64,000 nt of DNA. It comes from Betaproteobacteria bacterium MOLA814 (GTDB lineage: Bacteria > Pseudomonadota > Gammaproteobacteria > Burkholderiales > Burkholderiaceae_C). Shown in pieces: positions 19,853 to 29,861 of the stretch (the stretch's first letter is position 1; each line of letters begins with the position of its first letter). The notes below the pieces were generated by a model. The model was given only the letters and a program-made list of their open reading frames with translations. It searched no databases and was not told the origin of the DNA. Both the position numbers and the translations under genes were made by a program. The stretch is taken from contig AYMW01000001.1 of the NCBI GenBank assembly GCA_000496475.1, positions 877,358 to 941,357 of the forward strand, written 5' to 3'.

Positions 19853-20410
19853 TTATTGAACGCTGTTGGCACTCACGACCACCTCAACGCGACGCGCTTG
19901 GGCGTTGCTGCCTGAGCCAGTCAACACCTCAGGCTTTTTCAGTACCACGCGGTCTTCGGGGGCTCCCGCCATCAGCAACGATGCGCGTACGGCCATGGCT
20001 CTGCGCTGCGCCAATGCGGCATTAAAAGCCGCGTCCCCCGTATCGTCATGAAAACCTGACAACACCACAAAACTGCCTGCTTTGGCCGCAACAACTGTGT
20101 CACCCAATGCCGCGCCAGCGCCAACAGCCAAGTCTGCACTGCCAGAGGCAAAATAAAACTTCACAACGCCGCCGTACACCACAATGCTGGCATCATCCGC
20201 GGCAGGCTCTGCCGCCAGCGAGGGGGCGTCAGCCTCAACAAACACCGCAGACTGCCTGTCATCCTGAACAACAGACTGGACAACTGATTGGGTCGATGAA
20301 CCGGTGGCCTTAAAGACCCCAAGCCCCAACACCCCACCAACAACCAACACCAAGACGGGCATCAACATCATCAGCACTACGAATGGCTCTTGGTCATTGC
20401 TGGTTTGCAT
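19853..20410 (-). CDS. OmpA-family protein with N-terminal membrane anchor
   Basis: The 185-residue protein has one N-terminal membrane segment (about 10-32, VVLMMLMPVLVLVVGGVLGL), a linker, and an OmpA-like peptidoglycan-binding domain: KFYFASGSADL, VVLSGFHDDTG, ALAQRRAMAVRASLL and a C-terminal ARRVEVVV. It is probably inner-membrane anchored with the domain in the periplasm. No Tol-Pal or motor genes are adjacent, so the partner is unknown. It appears monocistronic. Confidence 0.85.
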   Translation of the reverse strand: MQTSNDQEPFVVLMMLMPVLVLVVGGVLGLGVFKATGSSTQSVVQSVVQDDRQSAVFVEADAPSLAAEPAADDASIVVYGGVVKFYFASGSADLAVGAGAALGDTVVAAKAGSFVVLSGFHDDTGDAAFNAALAQRRAMAVRASLLMAGAPEDRVVLKKPEVLTGSGSNAQARRVEVVVSANSVQ

Positions 20411-20591
20411 AAAATTGCCTTTTTTGAATCATATTGAAAAAGTAACTAGACTTTAATTGTAGGCCTGATGAATTCAATTCACCTGTAAACACCCTCAACA
20501 GCTGTCAATACACACAACTTTGAAGGCAATTATCTAGTGAGACTATTGGCCACACACTGTGAGGCCATCGGCCGCCTAATATACTGGCAGC

Positions 20592-21236
20592 ATGGACACC
20601 ACTCAAATAGCAAATTTACGCAAAAGCTACGAACTCGCAGCGTTGAATGAGCAAGACTCGCAAGACCAGCCGCGCCTACAGTTTGAGCAATGGCTCAACG
20701 AAGCCATTAGCGCCCACATACCGGAACCCAATGCCATGACGCTGGCCACTGTAGACCACAACATGCGCCCCAGCACCCGCGTGGTGCTGATTAAAGGCTT
20801 GGATGAACGCGGCATTGTTTGGTACACCAACTACGACAGCCGCAAAGGGCAACAGCTAGCTGGCAACCCATTTGCCGCACTTCAATTTCATTGGGTAGAG
20901 ATGGAGCGCGTGGTCAGAATTGAAGGGGAAGTTGAACGCATCAGTGAAGCAGACAGCGACGCCTACTTTCACAGCCGCCCACTAGATTCCCGTATTGGCG
21001 CATGGGCCAGCCCTCAGAGCGAGGTCATTCAAGGGCGGGAGGTGCTGATTGACGCTGAAATAAAATACTCAGCCCAGTTTTTGCAGCATCCACCACGCCC
21101 ACCGCATTGGGGCGGCTACCGTTTAAAGCCCACACTGTGGGAGTTTTGGCAAGGGCGCAAAAGCCGCCTACACGACAGACTTTGTTACACACAAACTGAC
21201 AGTGGACAGTGGATGCGGCAGCGACTCGCGCCTTAA
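20592..21236 (+). CDS. pdxH: Pyridoxine/pyridoxamine 5'-phosphate oxidase
   Basis: FMN-dependent oxidase that makes pyridoxal 5'-phosphate. The 214 residues have the family's [51 protein letters not shown] and the C-terminal [13 protein letters not shown]. The length is normal. It stands alone and converges with folK, with a 4-nt overlap of the coding ends. Confidence 0.96.
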   Translation: MDTTQIANLRKSYELAALNEQDSQDQPRLQFEQWLNEAISAHIPEPNAMTLATVDHNMRPSTRVVLIKGLDERGIVWYTNYDSRKGQQLAGNPFAALQFHWVEMERVVRIEGEVERISEADSDAYFHSRPLDSRIGAWASPQSEVIQGREVLIDAEIKYSAQFLQHPPRPPHWGGYRLKPTLWEFWQGRKSRLHDRLCYTQTDSGQWMRQRLAP

Positions 21237-21700
21237 TTCAGGACCGTAATCGGCTGTGCTGCAACCGCCTTAAGCTGCGCTATCAGATTGAGTTCCGGGG
21301 CCACATCACGCAGCGGCAACACCACAAACACCCGCTCCCACATGCGCGGATGGGGCACTGTTAGCAACGGCGACTCTATGCGAGCACTGCCGTACAACAA
21401 CACATCCAAATCAAGCGTTCGCGGGGCATTGGTATAGCTACGAACCCGCCCAGCTTGTTGCTCAATGGCTTGAAGTTGAACCAACAACGCAGGCGCGTTC
21501 AAGTGGGTATCTAGCCGCATCACGGCGTTGACATAATCTGGACCGTCCGCCTGCCAAGGCGCACTGGCGTAAAGCTTTGACAGCTGGCTTGTTGTGCCCA
21601 ACACAGCAACGTCTTTGGCTGCTTGCAACACTTGCGCACGTGCATCGCCTAGGTTGGCGCCCAGTGCTATGAAACAGGTCACCAAGTGCAACTCATTCAA
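21233..21700 (-). CDS. folK: 2-amino-4-hydroxy-6-hydroxymethyldihydropteridine pyrophosphokinase
   Basis: Transfers pyrophosphate to the pterin in folate synthesis. The 155-residue protein has IALGANLGD at the N-terminus, ...[19 protein letters not shown], and the signature [11 protein letters not shown] followed by [16 protein letters not shown]. It overlaps pcnB by 4 nt; the pcnB-folK pair is a long-standing neighbour arrangement in proteobacteria. Confidence 0.96.
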   Translation of the reverse strand: MNELHLVTCFIALGANLGDARAQVLQAAKDVAVLGTTSQLSKLYASAPWQADGPDYVNAVMRLDTHLNAPALLVQLQAIEQQAGRVRSYTNAPRTLDLDVLLYGSARIESPLLTVPHPRMWERVFVVLPLRDVAPELNLIAQLKAVAAQPITVLN

Positions 21701-23343
21701 CCGTTGCCGTCGTCTAAGCCGTTAACCCGACCAAGTGGCAACTGAGGTTGACCATCATCATTGCCAGGTTTACGCCGGCTACGACTGCGCCGGCGCTTGC
21801 GTGCGGGCGCACCGGCGTCGCCAGTTGAGTCATCATCACGCGAGACTGTATGTGTCGCATCGGCGCCTGTATGTACATCTTGACCAGATTGTTCATCTGA
21901 GGCCTCGCTAACGGTCGCCCCATCGGTAGCCGTTTTCCGCGGTCCACGCTTGCGGGGAGCTTTGGCTGCTGGTTGCTGACGCAATGCTTCCAGCATGTCG
22001 TAGCGGACGTCGTCAGTGGCCATGCTAAAGGTTTCCCACCACTGCGCCAAAGCCAACTCAACCTCACCCACCTGCGCGCGCAGGCGTAAGAAGTCAAAAC
22101 CTGCTCTAAAACGGTTGTGTGTCACCAAGCTCATGGCACTGCTGGGTGTGCGCTTATCAAAGCGTGGCTGCATGGTCCAAATCTCACGCATATCAGCGCC
22201 TAATTTGCCGCGGCCAGATACATCGCCAATGCGCGATTCGAAGACGTCTTCCACCGCATCTTGCAGGGCTGGGAACGAACTTGGGCGCGGGCCTTTTTGT
22301 GAGCGCAAGCGTTTGTCCCAACCACTGCGTACATCCGACCACAACACGCAAGCCAGTAGAAAACTGGGCGCTACTGGCTTGTCTTCACCCACGCGCCTGT
22401 CTGTGTCTACGAAGGCTTGGTGCACAAACGGGTCTGCAGCGCGGGCCACTGCCAAATCCAGCAATGGGTAAATACCCGTGGCCAGCCCCAATTGCTGCAA
22501 GGTTTCTACCGTGGCAACAGCATGGCCGGTTTGCAGCAGCTTGAGCATTTCGTCAAACAAACGGCTTTGCGGTACATCAGCCAACAGCTTGGCACTGGCC
22601 AGTAAGGGCTCGCGTGAGGCCTTGTCAAGCGTGAAGCCAAGGTGGGACAGCTTGGCCATGAACCGCACTGCACGAATGATGCGTACGGGATCTTCGCGGT
22701 AGCGCATGGCAGGGTCGCCAATCATGCGCATGATGTGTTTGCGCGCATCACGGATACCGTTGTGATAATCAACCACCACTTGTGTCGTTGGGTCGTAGTA
22801 CATGGCGTTGATAGTGAAATCGCGCCGCGCCGCGTCTTCCTCCATGGGGCCCCACACGTTGTCACGCAGCACCCGGCCAGAGGCGTCAACGGCGTGCGTT
22901 GCAGTGGCCAGTTGGTGCTTGCTGGTGCGCTCGTTGCCACTGACTTGTTGCGCATCAGCGCTGTCTAAGAAGGCTCGAAACGTTGAGACTTCAATAACCT
23001 CGTGCTCACGGCCACGGCCATAAATGACGTGAACAATACGAAAGCGCCTGCCAATAATGAAGGCGCGTCGAAACAACCGTTTGACCTGCTCAGGCGTGGC
23101 ATCCGTGGCCACATCAAAGTCTTTGGGCCGCACGCCACACAACAAGTCACGCACGGCACCGCCCACAATATAGGCCTCGAACCCGTCGTCTTGCAGCGTT
23201 TGAACCACATCAATGGCTCGCTTATCAACCAGCTCAGGATTGATTTTGTGAATTTTTACCGAGACGTCTTCTCGCTGTCCAAATTTAGACTTGCTGACAG
23301 CTGAGGAAGAGCCCAAAAGCTTTTTTATAAGTTTTTTAATCAT
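21697..23343 (-). CDS. pcnB: Poly(A) polymerase I
   Basis: Adds poly(A) tails that promote RNA decay. The 548-residue protein of the class II nucleotidyltransferase family has YIVGGAVRDLLCGVRPKDFDVATDATPEQVKRLF, then RRDFTINAMYYD and RYREDPVRIIRAVRF. PcnB rather than a CCA enzyme is favoured by the long C-terminal extension, which is Lys/Arg-rich and low-complexity after about residue 470, and by the folK neighbour. The start overlaps the upstream HAD gene by 8 nt. Confidence 0.94.
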   Translation of the reverse strand: MIKKLIKKLLGSSSAVSKSKFGQREDVSVKIHKINPELVDKRAIDVVQTLQDDGFEAYIVGGAVRDLLCGVRPKDFDVATDATPEQVKRLFRRAFIIGRRFRIVHVIYGRGREHEVIEVSTFRAFLDSADAQQVSGNERTSKHQLATATHAVDASGRVLRDNVWGPMEEDAARRDFTINAMYYDPTTQVVVDYHNGIRDARKHIMRMIGDPAMRYREDPVRIIRAVRFMAKLSHLGFTLDKASREPLLASAKLLADVPQSRLFDEMLKLLQTGHAVATVETLQQLGLATGIYPLLDLAVARAADPFVHQAFVDTDRRVGEDKPVAPSFLLACVLWSDVRSGWDKRLRSQKGPRPSSFPALQDAVEDVFESRIGDVSGRGKLGADMREIWTMQPRFDKRTPSSAMSLVTHNRFRAGFDFLRLRAQVGEVELALAQWWETFSMATDDVRYDMLEALRQQPAAKAPRKRGPRKTATDGATVSEASDEQSGQDVHTGADATHTVSRDDDSTGDAGAPARKRRRSRSRRKPGNDDGQPQLPLGRVNGLDDGNG

Positions 23344-24016
23344 TAAATAAATCCAGCACGGGCCATCCGCGCTCGGTGGCGATAACCTTTAGCTTATCGT
23401 CAGGATTGGTAGCGACCGGGTGGCTGGCGCGCTCCAACAGGGGGAGATCGTTGATTGAGTCGCTGTAGAAAAAAATATGTCCAACGTCGGTCCAACTCGT
23501 GTTGCGAGACGTCAACCATTGTTCCACACGTGCGACCTTGCCTTCTCTGAATGAGGGAGTCCCCAAAATGTCGCCTGTTGGTACGCCACGCGCATCCAAT
23601 ACAAGATCGACAGCAATCAAATGTTCCACGCCAAAAGCCTTGGCAATAGGCGCCGTGATAAACGCATTGGTGGCTGTCACCAACACAATGTCATCGCCAG
23701 CAGCGCGGTGCTTGTCTAGCAGCGCCACGGCTTGAGGACGTATGGCCGGCGTAATAACTTGAGCCATAAACTGCTGGTGAGCAGCCGCAGCCAACTCAGC
23801 GCCATTGTCACCCAAGTCACGCAGGCTTTGTGTGCCAAACCGCACGTAGGTGTTGATGTCTAGGGTGCCCGCCTTGTACTGCTCATAAAAAGCATCATTG
23901 GCCTTTGCAAATACTGCCGCGTCACGCCAACCCAACTCTACAGTGAACTGCCCCCACGCATGGTCAGAGTCCAGCGGCAGCAAGGTGTGGTCAAGGTCAA
24001 ACAAGGCGAGATTCAT
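23336..24016 (-). CDS. HAD-IB family phosphatase (SerB-like)
   Basis: The 226-residue protein has motif I FDLDHTLLPLDSD, motif II VLVTATN, a conserved Lys (REGKVARVEQWL) and motif IV FYSDSINDLPLLE, typical of the HAD subfamily IB group that includes SerB- and CicA-like enzymes. The substrate is not known. It sits between hda and pcnB in a same-strand block. Confidence 0.88.
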   Translation of the reverse strand: MNLALFDLDHTLLPLDSDHAWGQFTVELGWRDAAVFAKANDAFYEQYKAGTLDINTYVRFGTQSLRDLGDNGAELAAAAHQQFMAQVITPAIRPQAVALLDKHRAAGDDIVLVTATNAFITAPIAKAFGVEHLIAVDLVLDARGVPTGDILGTPSFREGKVARVEQWLTSRNTSWTDVGHIFFYSDSINDLPLLERASHPVATNPDDKLKVIATERGWPVLDLFND

Positions 24017-24060
24017 ATATAGCTTCTGTTACATGGCGCTGAGCGGTGCGTGATCAGCGG

Positions 24061-24750
24061 TTAGTCGCTGGCCTCAAGCATGGCCTTTATTAAGGGTACG
24101 GTCAGTGCACGCTTGGTCCGCATAGCGTACTGGTCTAGGTGTGCAAGTAGCTGCATAAGACTGCTTAGGTCTCTGGCAAAACGGCTCAACATGAAATCCA
24201 TCACATCGTCTGTGAGCATCAAACCACGCTCATCAGCTGCACGCCTCAACACGGCACGACGTTGACCTTCGCCGATAACATGCAATTGGAACACATGTCC
24301 CCACCCCAAACGGGTTCGCAAGTCATCCCGCAGTCTCAAGTCAGCTGGTGGTACCAAGCCCGCAGCAAACACACCTCGCACCTGCCCGTTGGCAGGAGAC
24401 AGGGCATTAACAAACCAATTGAAAGCACACGCTTGCTGTTCAGCCGTGTACAGGTGACAGTCGTCTAGCACCACGGCATCCCAGCCCTCTTGAAAGGATA
24501 TAGGCTGCAACACCCCAGCATCAAGCCAGCCCACGTGCAGACCTTGCGAGGCCAAGGCCCCGCGCAACCCGCCCAGTAAGTGCGTTTTACCGCTGCCTGG
24601 CTCGCCCCACAGGTAGGTGGGCACAGGAGAGCGACTGGTATGCGCCGCCCACATCGCGAGGTGCTTTAGGGCTTCTTCGTTACCACTGGCATCAAAGTTG
24701 TCCAATGAAGGCAAGGGCGCCAAGCCAATGTCAAGCGCAAGCTGCTTCAT
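24061..24750 (-). CDS. hda: DnaA regulatory inactivator Hda
   Basis: The 229-residue AAA+ protein resembles DnaA domain III without the DNA-binding domain. It has Walker A GEPGSGKTHLLGGL, Walker B VVLDDCHLY and sensor-region LRDDLRTRLGWGHVFQL. With the sliding clamp it stimulates hydrolysis of DnaA-bound ATP and so limits re-initiation. The N-terminal QLALDI is a plausible clamp-binding motif (residues 3-8). Its start overlaps the AI-2E permease stop by 4 nt. Confidence 0.94.
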   Translation of the reverse strand: MKQLALDIGLAPLPSLDNFDASGNEEALKHLAMWAAHTSRSPVPTYLWGEPGSGKTHLLGGLRGALASQGLHVGWLDAGVLQPISFQEGWDAVVLDDCHLYTAEQQACAFNWFVNALSPANGQVRGVFAAGLVPPADLRLRDDLRTRLGWGHVFQLHVIGEGQRRAVLRRAADERGLMLTDDVMDFMLSRFARDLSSLMQLLAHLDQYAMRTKRALTVPLIKAMLEASD

Positions 24751-25811
24751 GGGGCTTGGTACAAGTCACTGGTAATGTAAGTGGTACGCAGGCGGCCAAA
24801 AGCTACCAACAACACCGCGCTTGCAGGCAACGCAATGAGCACGCCCACGAACCCGAACAAATGACCAAACGCCATAAGCGCAAAAATAACCATTATGGGA
24901 TGCAAGCCGATGCGCTCCCCCAACAAACGGGGGGTCAACCACAAGCTTTCAGCCATTTGTCCCACACCGTAGACGCCAGCCACCCACAGCACCCCAGAGA
25001 CATCTTGAAACTGCAAGGCCGCAGCGAGCAATGCCAACACCAACCCCAAACCAAAGCCAAGATAGGGCACAAACACGGCCAGACCGGTGAACAAACCAAT
25101 GGGCAAGGCCAGCTTCAGCCCAACAAAGGCCAGCGCAATCACGTAAAACACCGCCAGTATCAACATCACCAGCACTTGGCCGTGCAGGTATTGGCCTAGC
25201 ATGTGGTCCACGTCGGTGAAAAAACTGCCCACTGTGCCACGCCAACGCGCAGGAACTGCTCGCATGGCTTTGGTCAGCACGCGCTCGTAATCAATCAGCA
25301 AGTAATAGGCAACGATGGGGGTTAGCACCACATTGCCCAACACAGCCATCAAAGCGCTGCCGCCAATACGCAGGGAGGTGGCGAGCGTTTGCAGCACATC
25401 AGACCCGTGCCCCGCCAACAACGTGCGCAGAGATTGGCGCACCATCTCGACGTCAATGTTCAAATCTAAGCCAAAACGTGCCGCCAGCGGCGTTGCCCAG
25501 TTGTTGAATTGCACCAGCATGGCGGGAATTTGGTCGCGTAACAGCGGTAGTTGCTTGGTCACCACAGGCACCACCAACAACAGCAAGGCACTCGCCACAA
25601 CCAGCAACACCACCAACACAATGCCTGCACCAAGCCACTCGGGAATGCGGAACTTGGCCATCCACACCACGCCAGGGTGCAAGGCATAGGCCAGCACTGC
25701 GGCTAAAATAAAAGGTGTCAGTACGGGGGCCAACACCGACAACAACCACACTGCGGCAGCTGTCAGCGCCAGCCACATGAAGCTGCTGAGCAATTTGGGG
25801 TTTATTGGCAT
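24747..25811 (-). CDS. AI-2E family transporter (PerM-like)
   Basis: The 354-residue integral membrane protein has about seven to eight hydrophobic segments: two near the N-terminus (about 10-50), one at 60-85, then a soluble stretch and a cluster from about 150 to 340. PYLGFGLGLVLALLAA and the family's C-terminal WLTPRLLGERIGLHPIMVI fit AI-2E/PerM permeases. The substrate is unproven. It is first in the permease-hda-HAD-pcnB-folK run and divergent from purM. Confidence 0.9.
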   Translation of the reverse strand: MPINPKLLSSFMWLALTAAAVWLLSVLAPVLTPFILAAVLAYALHPGVVWMAKFRIPEWLGAGIVLVVLLVVASALLLLVVPVVTKQLPLLRDQIPAMLVQFNNWATPLAARFGLDLNIDVEMVRQSLRTLLAGHGSDVLQTLATSLRIGGSALMAVLGNVVLTPIVAYYLLIDYERVLTKAMRAVPARWRGTVGSFFTDVDHMLGQYLHGQVLVMLILAVFYVIALAFVGLKLALPIGLFTGLAVFVPYLGFGLGLVLALLAAALQFQDVSGVLWVAGVYGVGQMAESLWLTPRLLGERIGLHPIMVIFALMAFGHLFGFVGVLIALPASAVLLVAFGRLRTTYITSDLYQAP

Positions 25812-25993
25812 GTCACGGGCTCATTCTTAAAAACACTGAGGCTGTGCTTGTACACAAGCACTGGTTGCACATTCATACAATAGAGTACTTGCAGAATGCT
25901 CACATTGTGGGCGGACGCACACGAAACCTCTGTAAGCATTTGATATAACCTCGTTATTTTACCCAGCACTCGCACTAGCCAAAGCAACACCCC

Positions 25994-27031
25994 ATGAGCC
26001 AAACCCCACTGTCCTACAAATCTGCTGGCGTTGATATTGAAGCCGGCGACGCCTTGATTGAACGCATTAAACCACTCGCCAAGAAAACCCTGCGCGAGGG
26101 CGTTATGGCCGGTATTGGCGGATTTGGTGCTTTGTTTGAAGTGCCCAAGCGCTACAAAGAGCCTGTCCTCGTTAGTGGCACAGACGGCGTGGGCACCAAG
26201 CTCAAGTTGGCTTTTGAATGGGGTATGCACGACACAGTAGGCATTGACTTGGTCGGCATGAGTGTGAACGACATCTTGGTTCAGGGCGCCGAGCCCCTGT
26301 TCTTCCTAGACTACTTTGCCTGCGGCAAACTAGATGTAGACACTGCTGCTGCCGTGATTGGCGGCATCGCGGCTGGCTGCGAGGCCAGCGGCTGCGCCTT
26401 GATTGGCGGCGAAACCGCTGAAATGCCGGGCATGTACCCTGACGGCGAATACGACCTCGCCGGCTTCGCTGTTGGCGTGGTCGAGAAGGCCAACATCTTG
26501 GACGGCAGTTCGGTCGTCGCTGGCGATGTGGTGCTGGGGCTGGCCTCCAACGGTGTGCACTCCAACGGCTTTTCGCTGGTGCGCAAATGCATAGAGCGCG
26601 CAGGCGACCAACTGCCAGAACAACTAGACAACCAAGCCTTCAAACAGGCACTGATGGCTCCAACGCGCTTGTATGTCAAACCTGTATTGGGCGCGCTCAA
26701 GCTGGGTAGCATCAAAGCTTTGGCTCATATTACTGGCGGTGGTTTGCTTGAGAACATTCCCCGCGTCTTGCCTCAAGGCTTGGGCGTGGATTTGCAGCGT
26801 AGCAACTGGCCACAAACAGAGCTGTTTGCATGGCTGCAACACACCGCTGGCATTGACGAGATTGAGATGAACCGGACCTTCAACAACGGGATTGGCATGG
26901 TGTTGATGTGCACAGCCAGCGACGCTGATGCCTTGCAAGCGTATTTTGAAGCTGCTGGTGAAACCGCATACCGCATTGGGGCTGTGGTTGAGCGTTCGAA
27001 AGATGAAGGCGCAGCAGTTATGTTGACATGA
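25994..27031 (+). CDS. purM: Phosphoribosylformylglycinamidine cyclo-ligase (AIR synthetase)
   Basis: Fifth step of purine synthesis, closing the imidazole ring with ATP. The 345-residue protein has [49 protein letters not shown] and [11 protein letters not shown], in the usual order. It stands alone and is divergent from the permease-hda block. Confidence 0.97.
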   Translation: MSQTPLSYKSAGVDIEAGDALIERIKPLAKKTLREGVMAGIGGFGALFEVPKRYKEPVLVSGTDGVGTKLKLAFEWGMHDTVGIDLVGMSVNDILVQGAEPLFFLDYFACGKLDVDTAAAVIGGIAAGCEASGCALIGGETAEMPGMYPDGEYDLAGFAVGVVEKANILDGSSVVAGDVVLGLASNGVHSNGFSLVRKCIERAGDQLPEQLDNQAFKQALMAPTRLYVKPVLGALKLGSIKALAHITGGGLLENIPRVLPQGLGVDLQRSNWPQTELFAWLQHTAGIDEIEMNRTFNNGIGMVLMCTASDADALQAYFEAAGETAYRIGAVVERSKDEGAAVMLT

Positions 27032-27107
27032 AGTTAAGTTAAACATCATGAAGCTGCGGGCCGACGCGGGCATAACTGTCCAAGTACCAGCCCTCGAGCA
27101 GCAGGCT

Positions 27108-27953
27108 TTAGCTTTGTTGCAACTGCAACAAAGCTGCGCTCACTTGCGGTGCATCTGGTGCGGTGGGCACCTCACGCAAGTACACAGATAAATCGCGCGC
27201 TGCACTGCGCTTGTCACCCAAGCGTGCCGCGCACAAACCCCGGTCACGCCTGTACTCCCAGCGCTTAGGGCTGACCAACACCAAGCGCTCGTGCACAGCA
27301 AGCTCGCGCTGGCTATCGTCATGACTGCGGTGAATTTCGCGCAAGTTAGACAACACTCGAACCACAATATCTCGGTTGCTGGCCGGCTGTAAAAACAAAT
27401 CAACCGGTGCATCGTTGTCGCCCGTTAACCCAAACTGCGCTTTAAACGGCTCGGCTCGCTCAGACAAATCTTCGCGACTGAGTGTTGCGCCGGCAAATGG
27501 ATCAACGACCACTTGGCCTTCAGGCAAGAGCAACTTACACAAAAAGTGTCCAGGAAAGCTCACACCGTGAGCCTGTAAGTCCAAGCTGTTAGCGAGCTCC
27601 AGCCATATCACAGCCAAAGAAATGGGTATACCACGGCGCGTGGCCAACACTTGATGCACGTAGCTGTTGTCAGGGTCGTAGTAGTTGTTTAAATTGCCCT
27701 GAAAACCCAAATCGACAAAAAAATACTGGTTGAGCACACGCAAGCGCTCAACTGGCGCAGCCTTAGCTGGCACGCGGCGGTGCAAGCGCTGAACCAACCT
27801 GTCAAGCGCATTGGGCACCAGGTTTAAATCTAAATCTGGGTACTCGTCCATAGCCAAGCTGGCTACTGTTTCTAGCAAAGGAAAATCATCGTCATCAGCG
27901 ACCAGCATGGCGAAGTAAGCCAGGGGTGAGTGCGTTTGCGGCGTCCATGTCAT
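27108..27953 (-). CDS. SirB1 family protein (transglutaminase-like plus tetratricopeptide)
   Basis: The 281-residue protein has the transglutaminase-like SirB1 core (LNQYFFVDLGFQGNLNNYYDPDNSYVHQVLATRRGIPISLAVIWLE, GVSFPGHFL, VVDPFAG) and a C-terminal helical repeat region. The function is unproven; the active-site Cys of true transglutaminases is not evident. ATG 27953 gives an ATGA overlap with murJ and matches the family start. A perfect inverted repeat covers its stop codon. Confidence 0.88.
   Translation of the reverse strand: MTWTPQTHSPLAYFAMLVADDDDFPLLETVASLAMDEYPDLDLNLVPNALDRLVQRLHRRVPAKAAPVERLRVLNQYFFVDLGFQGNLNNYYDPDNSYVHQVLATRRGIPISLAVIWLELANSLDLQAHGVSFPGHFLCKLLLPEGQVVVDPFAGATLSREDLSERAEPFKAQFGLTGDNDAPVDLFLQPASNRDIVVRVLSNLREIHRSHDDSQRELAVHERLVLVSPKRWEYRRDRGLCAARLGDKRSAARDLSVYLREVPTAPDAPQVSAALLQLQQS
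27110..27135. repeat. Perfect inverted repeat over the SirB1 stop
   Basis: AGCTTTGTTGCA, 2 nt, then TGCAACAAAGCT: 12-bp arms between convergent purM and sirB1. There is no adjacent T run on either strand, so it may be an mRNA 3'-end hairpin and not a classic terminator. Confidence 0.7.
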
Positions 27954-29566
27954 GCGTTGTCTCTCCGTGCTGAATCGGTTTCTAAGTGCGTTAACACGCT
28001 GTTGCGGCGCATCAACTGCTTCAGTGGCATGCCCAAAGCAGCCAGTCCTCCAAAGTAAATCAGGACGCATACCAAAAACACACCGGCCAACGCCACTATG
28101 CGCAAAGCCCACTGGCTGTGCCATGCAGCCCAATCAATGGCCTGTGCACTCCACCACATCCAAGCGCTCAACACCACAGATACAAGCGCAATACGCAGTA
28201 CAAACAAGCCCCAACCCGGCAATGGCTTTAGCGTACCTTTGCGCACCAAACCAATCCACAACCATGACGCATTCAACACAGCGCCCAAACCAATGGCCAA
28301 TGCCAGACCGGCATGCGCGAAATGCGGCACCAACACAACATTGAGCAGCTGTATAAACACCAGCACCACCACCGCAATCGTCACCGGCGTCTTGATATCT
28401 TGTTTGGCGTAATAACCTGGAGCCAAAATTTTAATGGCCACCAGACCCACCAAACCAACGCCGTAGCCCATCAAGGCCAAGCTGGTCTGATACAAATCGC
28501 CGTCATTAAAGCGGCCATAGTGGTACAACACGGACACCAACGGCTGCGGCATCAGCAACAAAGCCAAGGCGCAAGGCACAGTGAGCAACACCACCAAGCG
28601 CAAGCCCCAGTCTAGTAACCCGCTATAAGCTGCATCGTCGTCGCGGGCGGTAGACGCAGACAATTGCGGCAGCAACACAACACCCAAGGCTACCCCTAGC
28701 AATGCCGTTGGAAACTCCATCAATCTGTCGGCGTAGGTGAGCCAACTCACACTGCCAGGTGTTAAGTGCGATGCAATTTGGGTGTTGATGAGCAATGAAA
28801 TTTGCGCCACGCTTACCCCCAACAACGCAGGGCCCATCAGGCGCAATATCCGGCGGGTACCCGGGTCACGCCAAGCCTGTGCAACCGCGGTGGGACGGAA
28901 GCCAATTTTGGGCAACATGCCAATGCGCAACAAGGCAGGCACTTGCACGCCCAACTGCAACATGCCTCCCAACATCACCCCACCGGCCATCGCGTAAATA
29001 GGCTCAATACCCACGTCGCTTAAATACGGGGCGCCCCAGGCTGCGGCGCCAATCATTGCCACGTTTAACAACACGGGGGTAGCTGCTGGCACCACAAACT
29101 TTTTCCACGTATTGAGCACACCGGCGGCCAACGCCACCATAGACATAAAGCCTATGTAAGGAAACATCCACTGCGTCAGCACCACAGCCGTGTCAAAATC
29201 ACCTCCGGATTGCTGCAAGCCGCTGGCCATCAACCACACCACCCACGGCGCACCCAGCACACCCACCACACAAGTCAACAGCAAGGCCCACATCATCACC
29301 GTTGCTACGGAATCAACCAAGGTCTTGGTAGCCTCATCACCATGGGTCGCTCGCGTGGCGGCCAGCACTGGCACAAACGCTTGGCTGAACGCGCCTTCAG
29401 CAAACAAGCGGCGTAGCAAATTGGGAATGCGAAACGCCACATTGAAGGCATCCGTGGTGGCGCTGGCACCAAAAAAGGCAGCCACCAACAACTCGCGCAT
29501 CAAACCTGTAATGCGGGAGGCAAGTGTCAACACAGACACCAAAGAAGCAGCTTTGAATAAGTTCAC
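27950..29566 (-). CDS. murJ: Lipid II flippase MurJ
   Basis: Flips lipid II across the inner membrane for peptidoglycan synthesis. The 538-residue protein has about fourteen hydrophobic segments of the MOP superfamily and the family's ASRITGLMRELLVAAFFGA, TDAFNVAFRIPNLLRRLFAEGAFSQAFVPVL. GTG 29566 (NLFKAASLVSVLTL) matches the MurJ N-terminus; the open frame upstream to 29698 shows no homology. It is divergent from rpsT, a very common arrangement. Confidence 0.95.
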   Translation of the reverse strand: MNLFKAASLVSVLTLASRITGLMRELLVAAFFGASATTDAFNVAFRIPNLLRRLFAEGAFSQAFVPVLAATRATHGDEATKTLVDSVATVMMWALLLTCVVGVLGAPWVVWLMASGLQQSGGDFDTAVVLTQWMFPYIGFMSMVALAAGVLNTWKKFVVPAATPVLLNVAMIGAAAWGAPYLSDVGIEPIYAMAGGVMLGGMLQLGVQVPALLRIGMLPKIGFRPTAVAQAWRDPGTRRILRLMGPALLGVSVAQISLLINTQIASHLTPGSVSWLTYADRLMEFPTALLGVALGVVLLPQLSASTARDDDAAYSGLLDWGLRLVVLLTVPCALALLLMPQPLVSVLYHYGRFNDGDLYQTSLALMGYGVGLVGLVAIKILAPGYYAKQDIKTPVTIAVVVLVFIQLLNVVLVPHFAHAGLALAIGLGAVLNASWLWIGLVRKGTLKPLPGWGLFVLRIALVSVVLSAWMWWSAQAIDWAAWHSQWALRIVALAGVFLVCVLIYFGGLAALGMPLKQLMRRNSVLTHLETDSARRDNA

Positions 29567-29668
29567 GCTCTGAGTGTACCCAGAGCGCTGCCTGCGTTGT
29601 AAAAAGCTACACATGTCAACCAGCATGGCATGCTTGGCTTTAGACCTTGAACGTCGAAGCCAATCATT

Positions 29669-29702
29669 GTTATTGGGTATCCGATGAGCCAAACCCAATA
29701 AC
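29669..29702. other. Hairpin in murJ/rpsT intergenic region
   Basis: GTTATTGGGT, 14 nt, ACCCAATAAC: a perfect 10-bp stem about 100 nt upstream of murJ and 86 nt upstream of the rpsT promoter -35. It has no T run. It may be an operator or part of the murJ leader. Confidence 0.4.
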
Positions 29703-29787
29703 GCCCGCTAGTTTGAGCATCCGCTCACCGCTGGGCATTGAGCCATTCTTCAATATGAGTGCCTCTAAGCGCCAGCCACGGGTTGGC

Positions 29788-29816
29788 GTGACACACCGGC
29801 AGACTCGGGCTATAAT
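29788..29816 (+). promoter_or_regulatory. rpsT promoter
   Basis: -35 GTGACA (29788-29793), a 17-nt spacer and -10 TATAAT (29811-29816), 46 nt before the rpsT ATG. This is a near-consensus sigma-70 promoter, as expected for a ribosomal protein. Confidence 0.8.
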
Positions 29817-29861
29817 GCTCGGTTAGCTGGCAACATCTACAAACCACAAGGAAATTGAACC

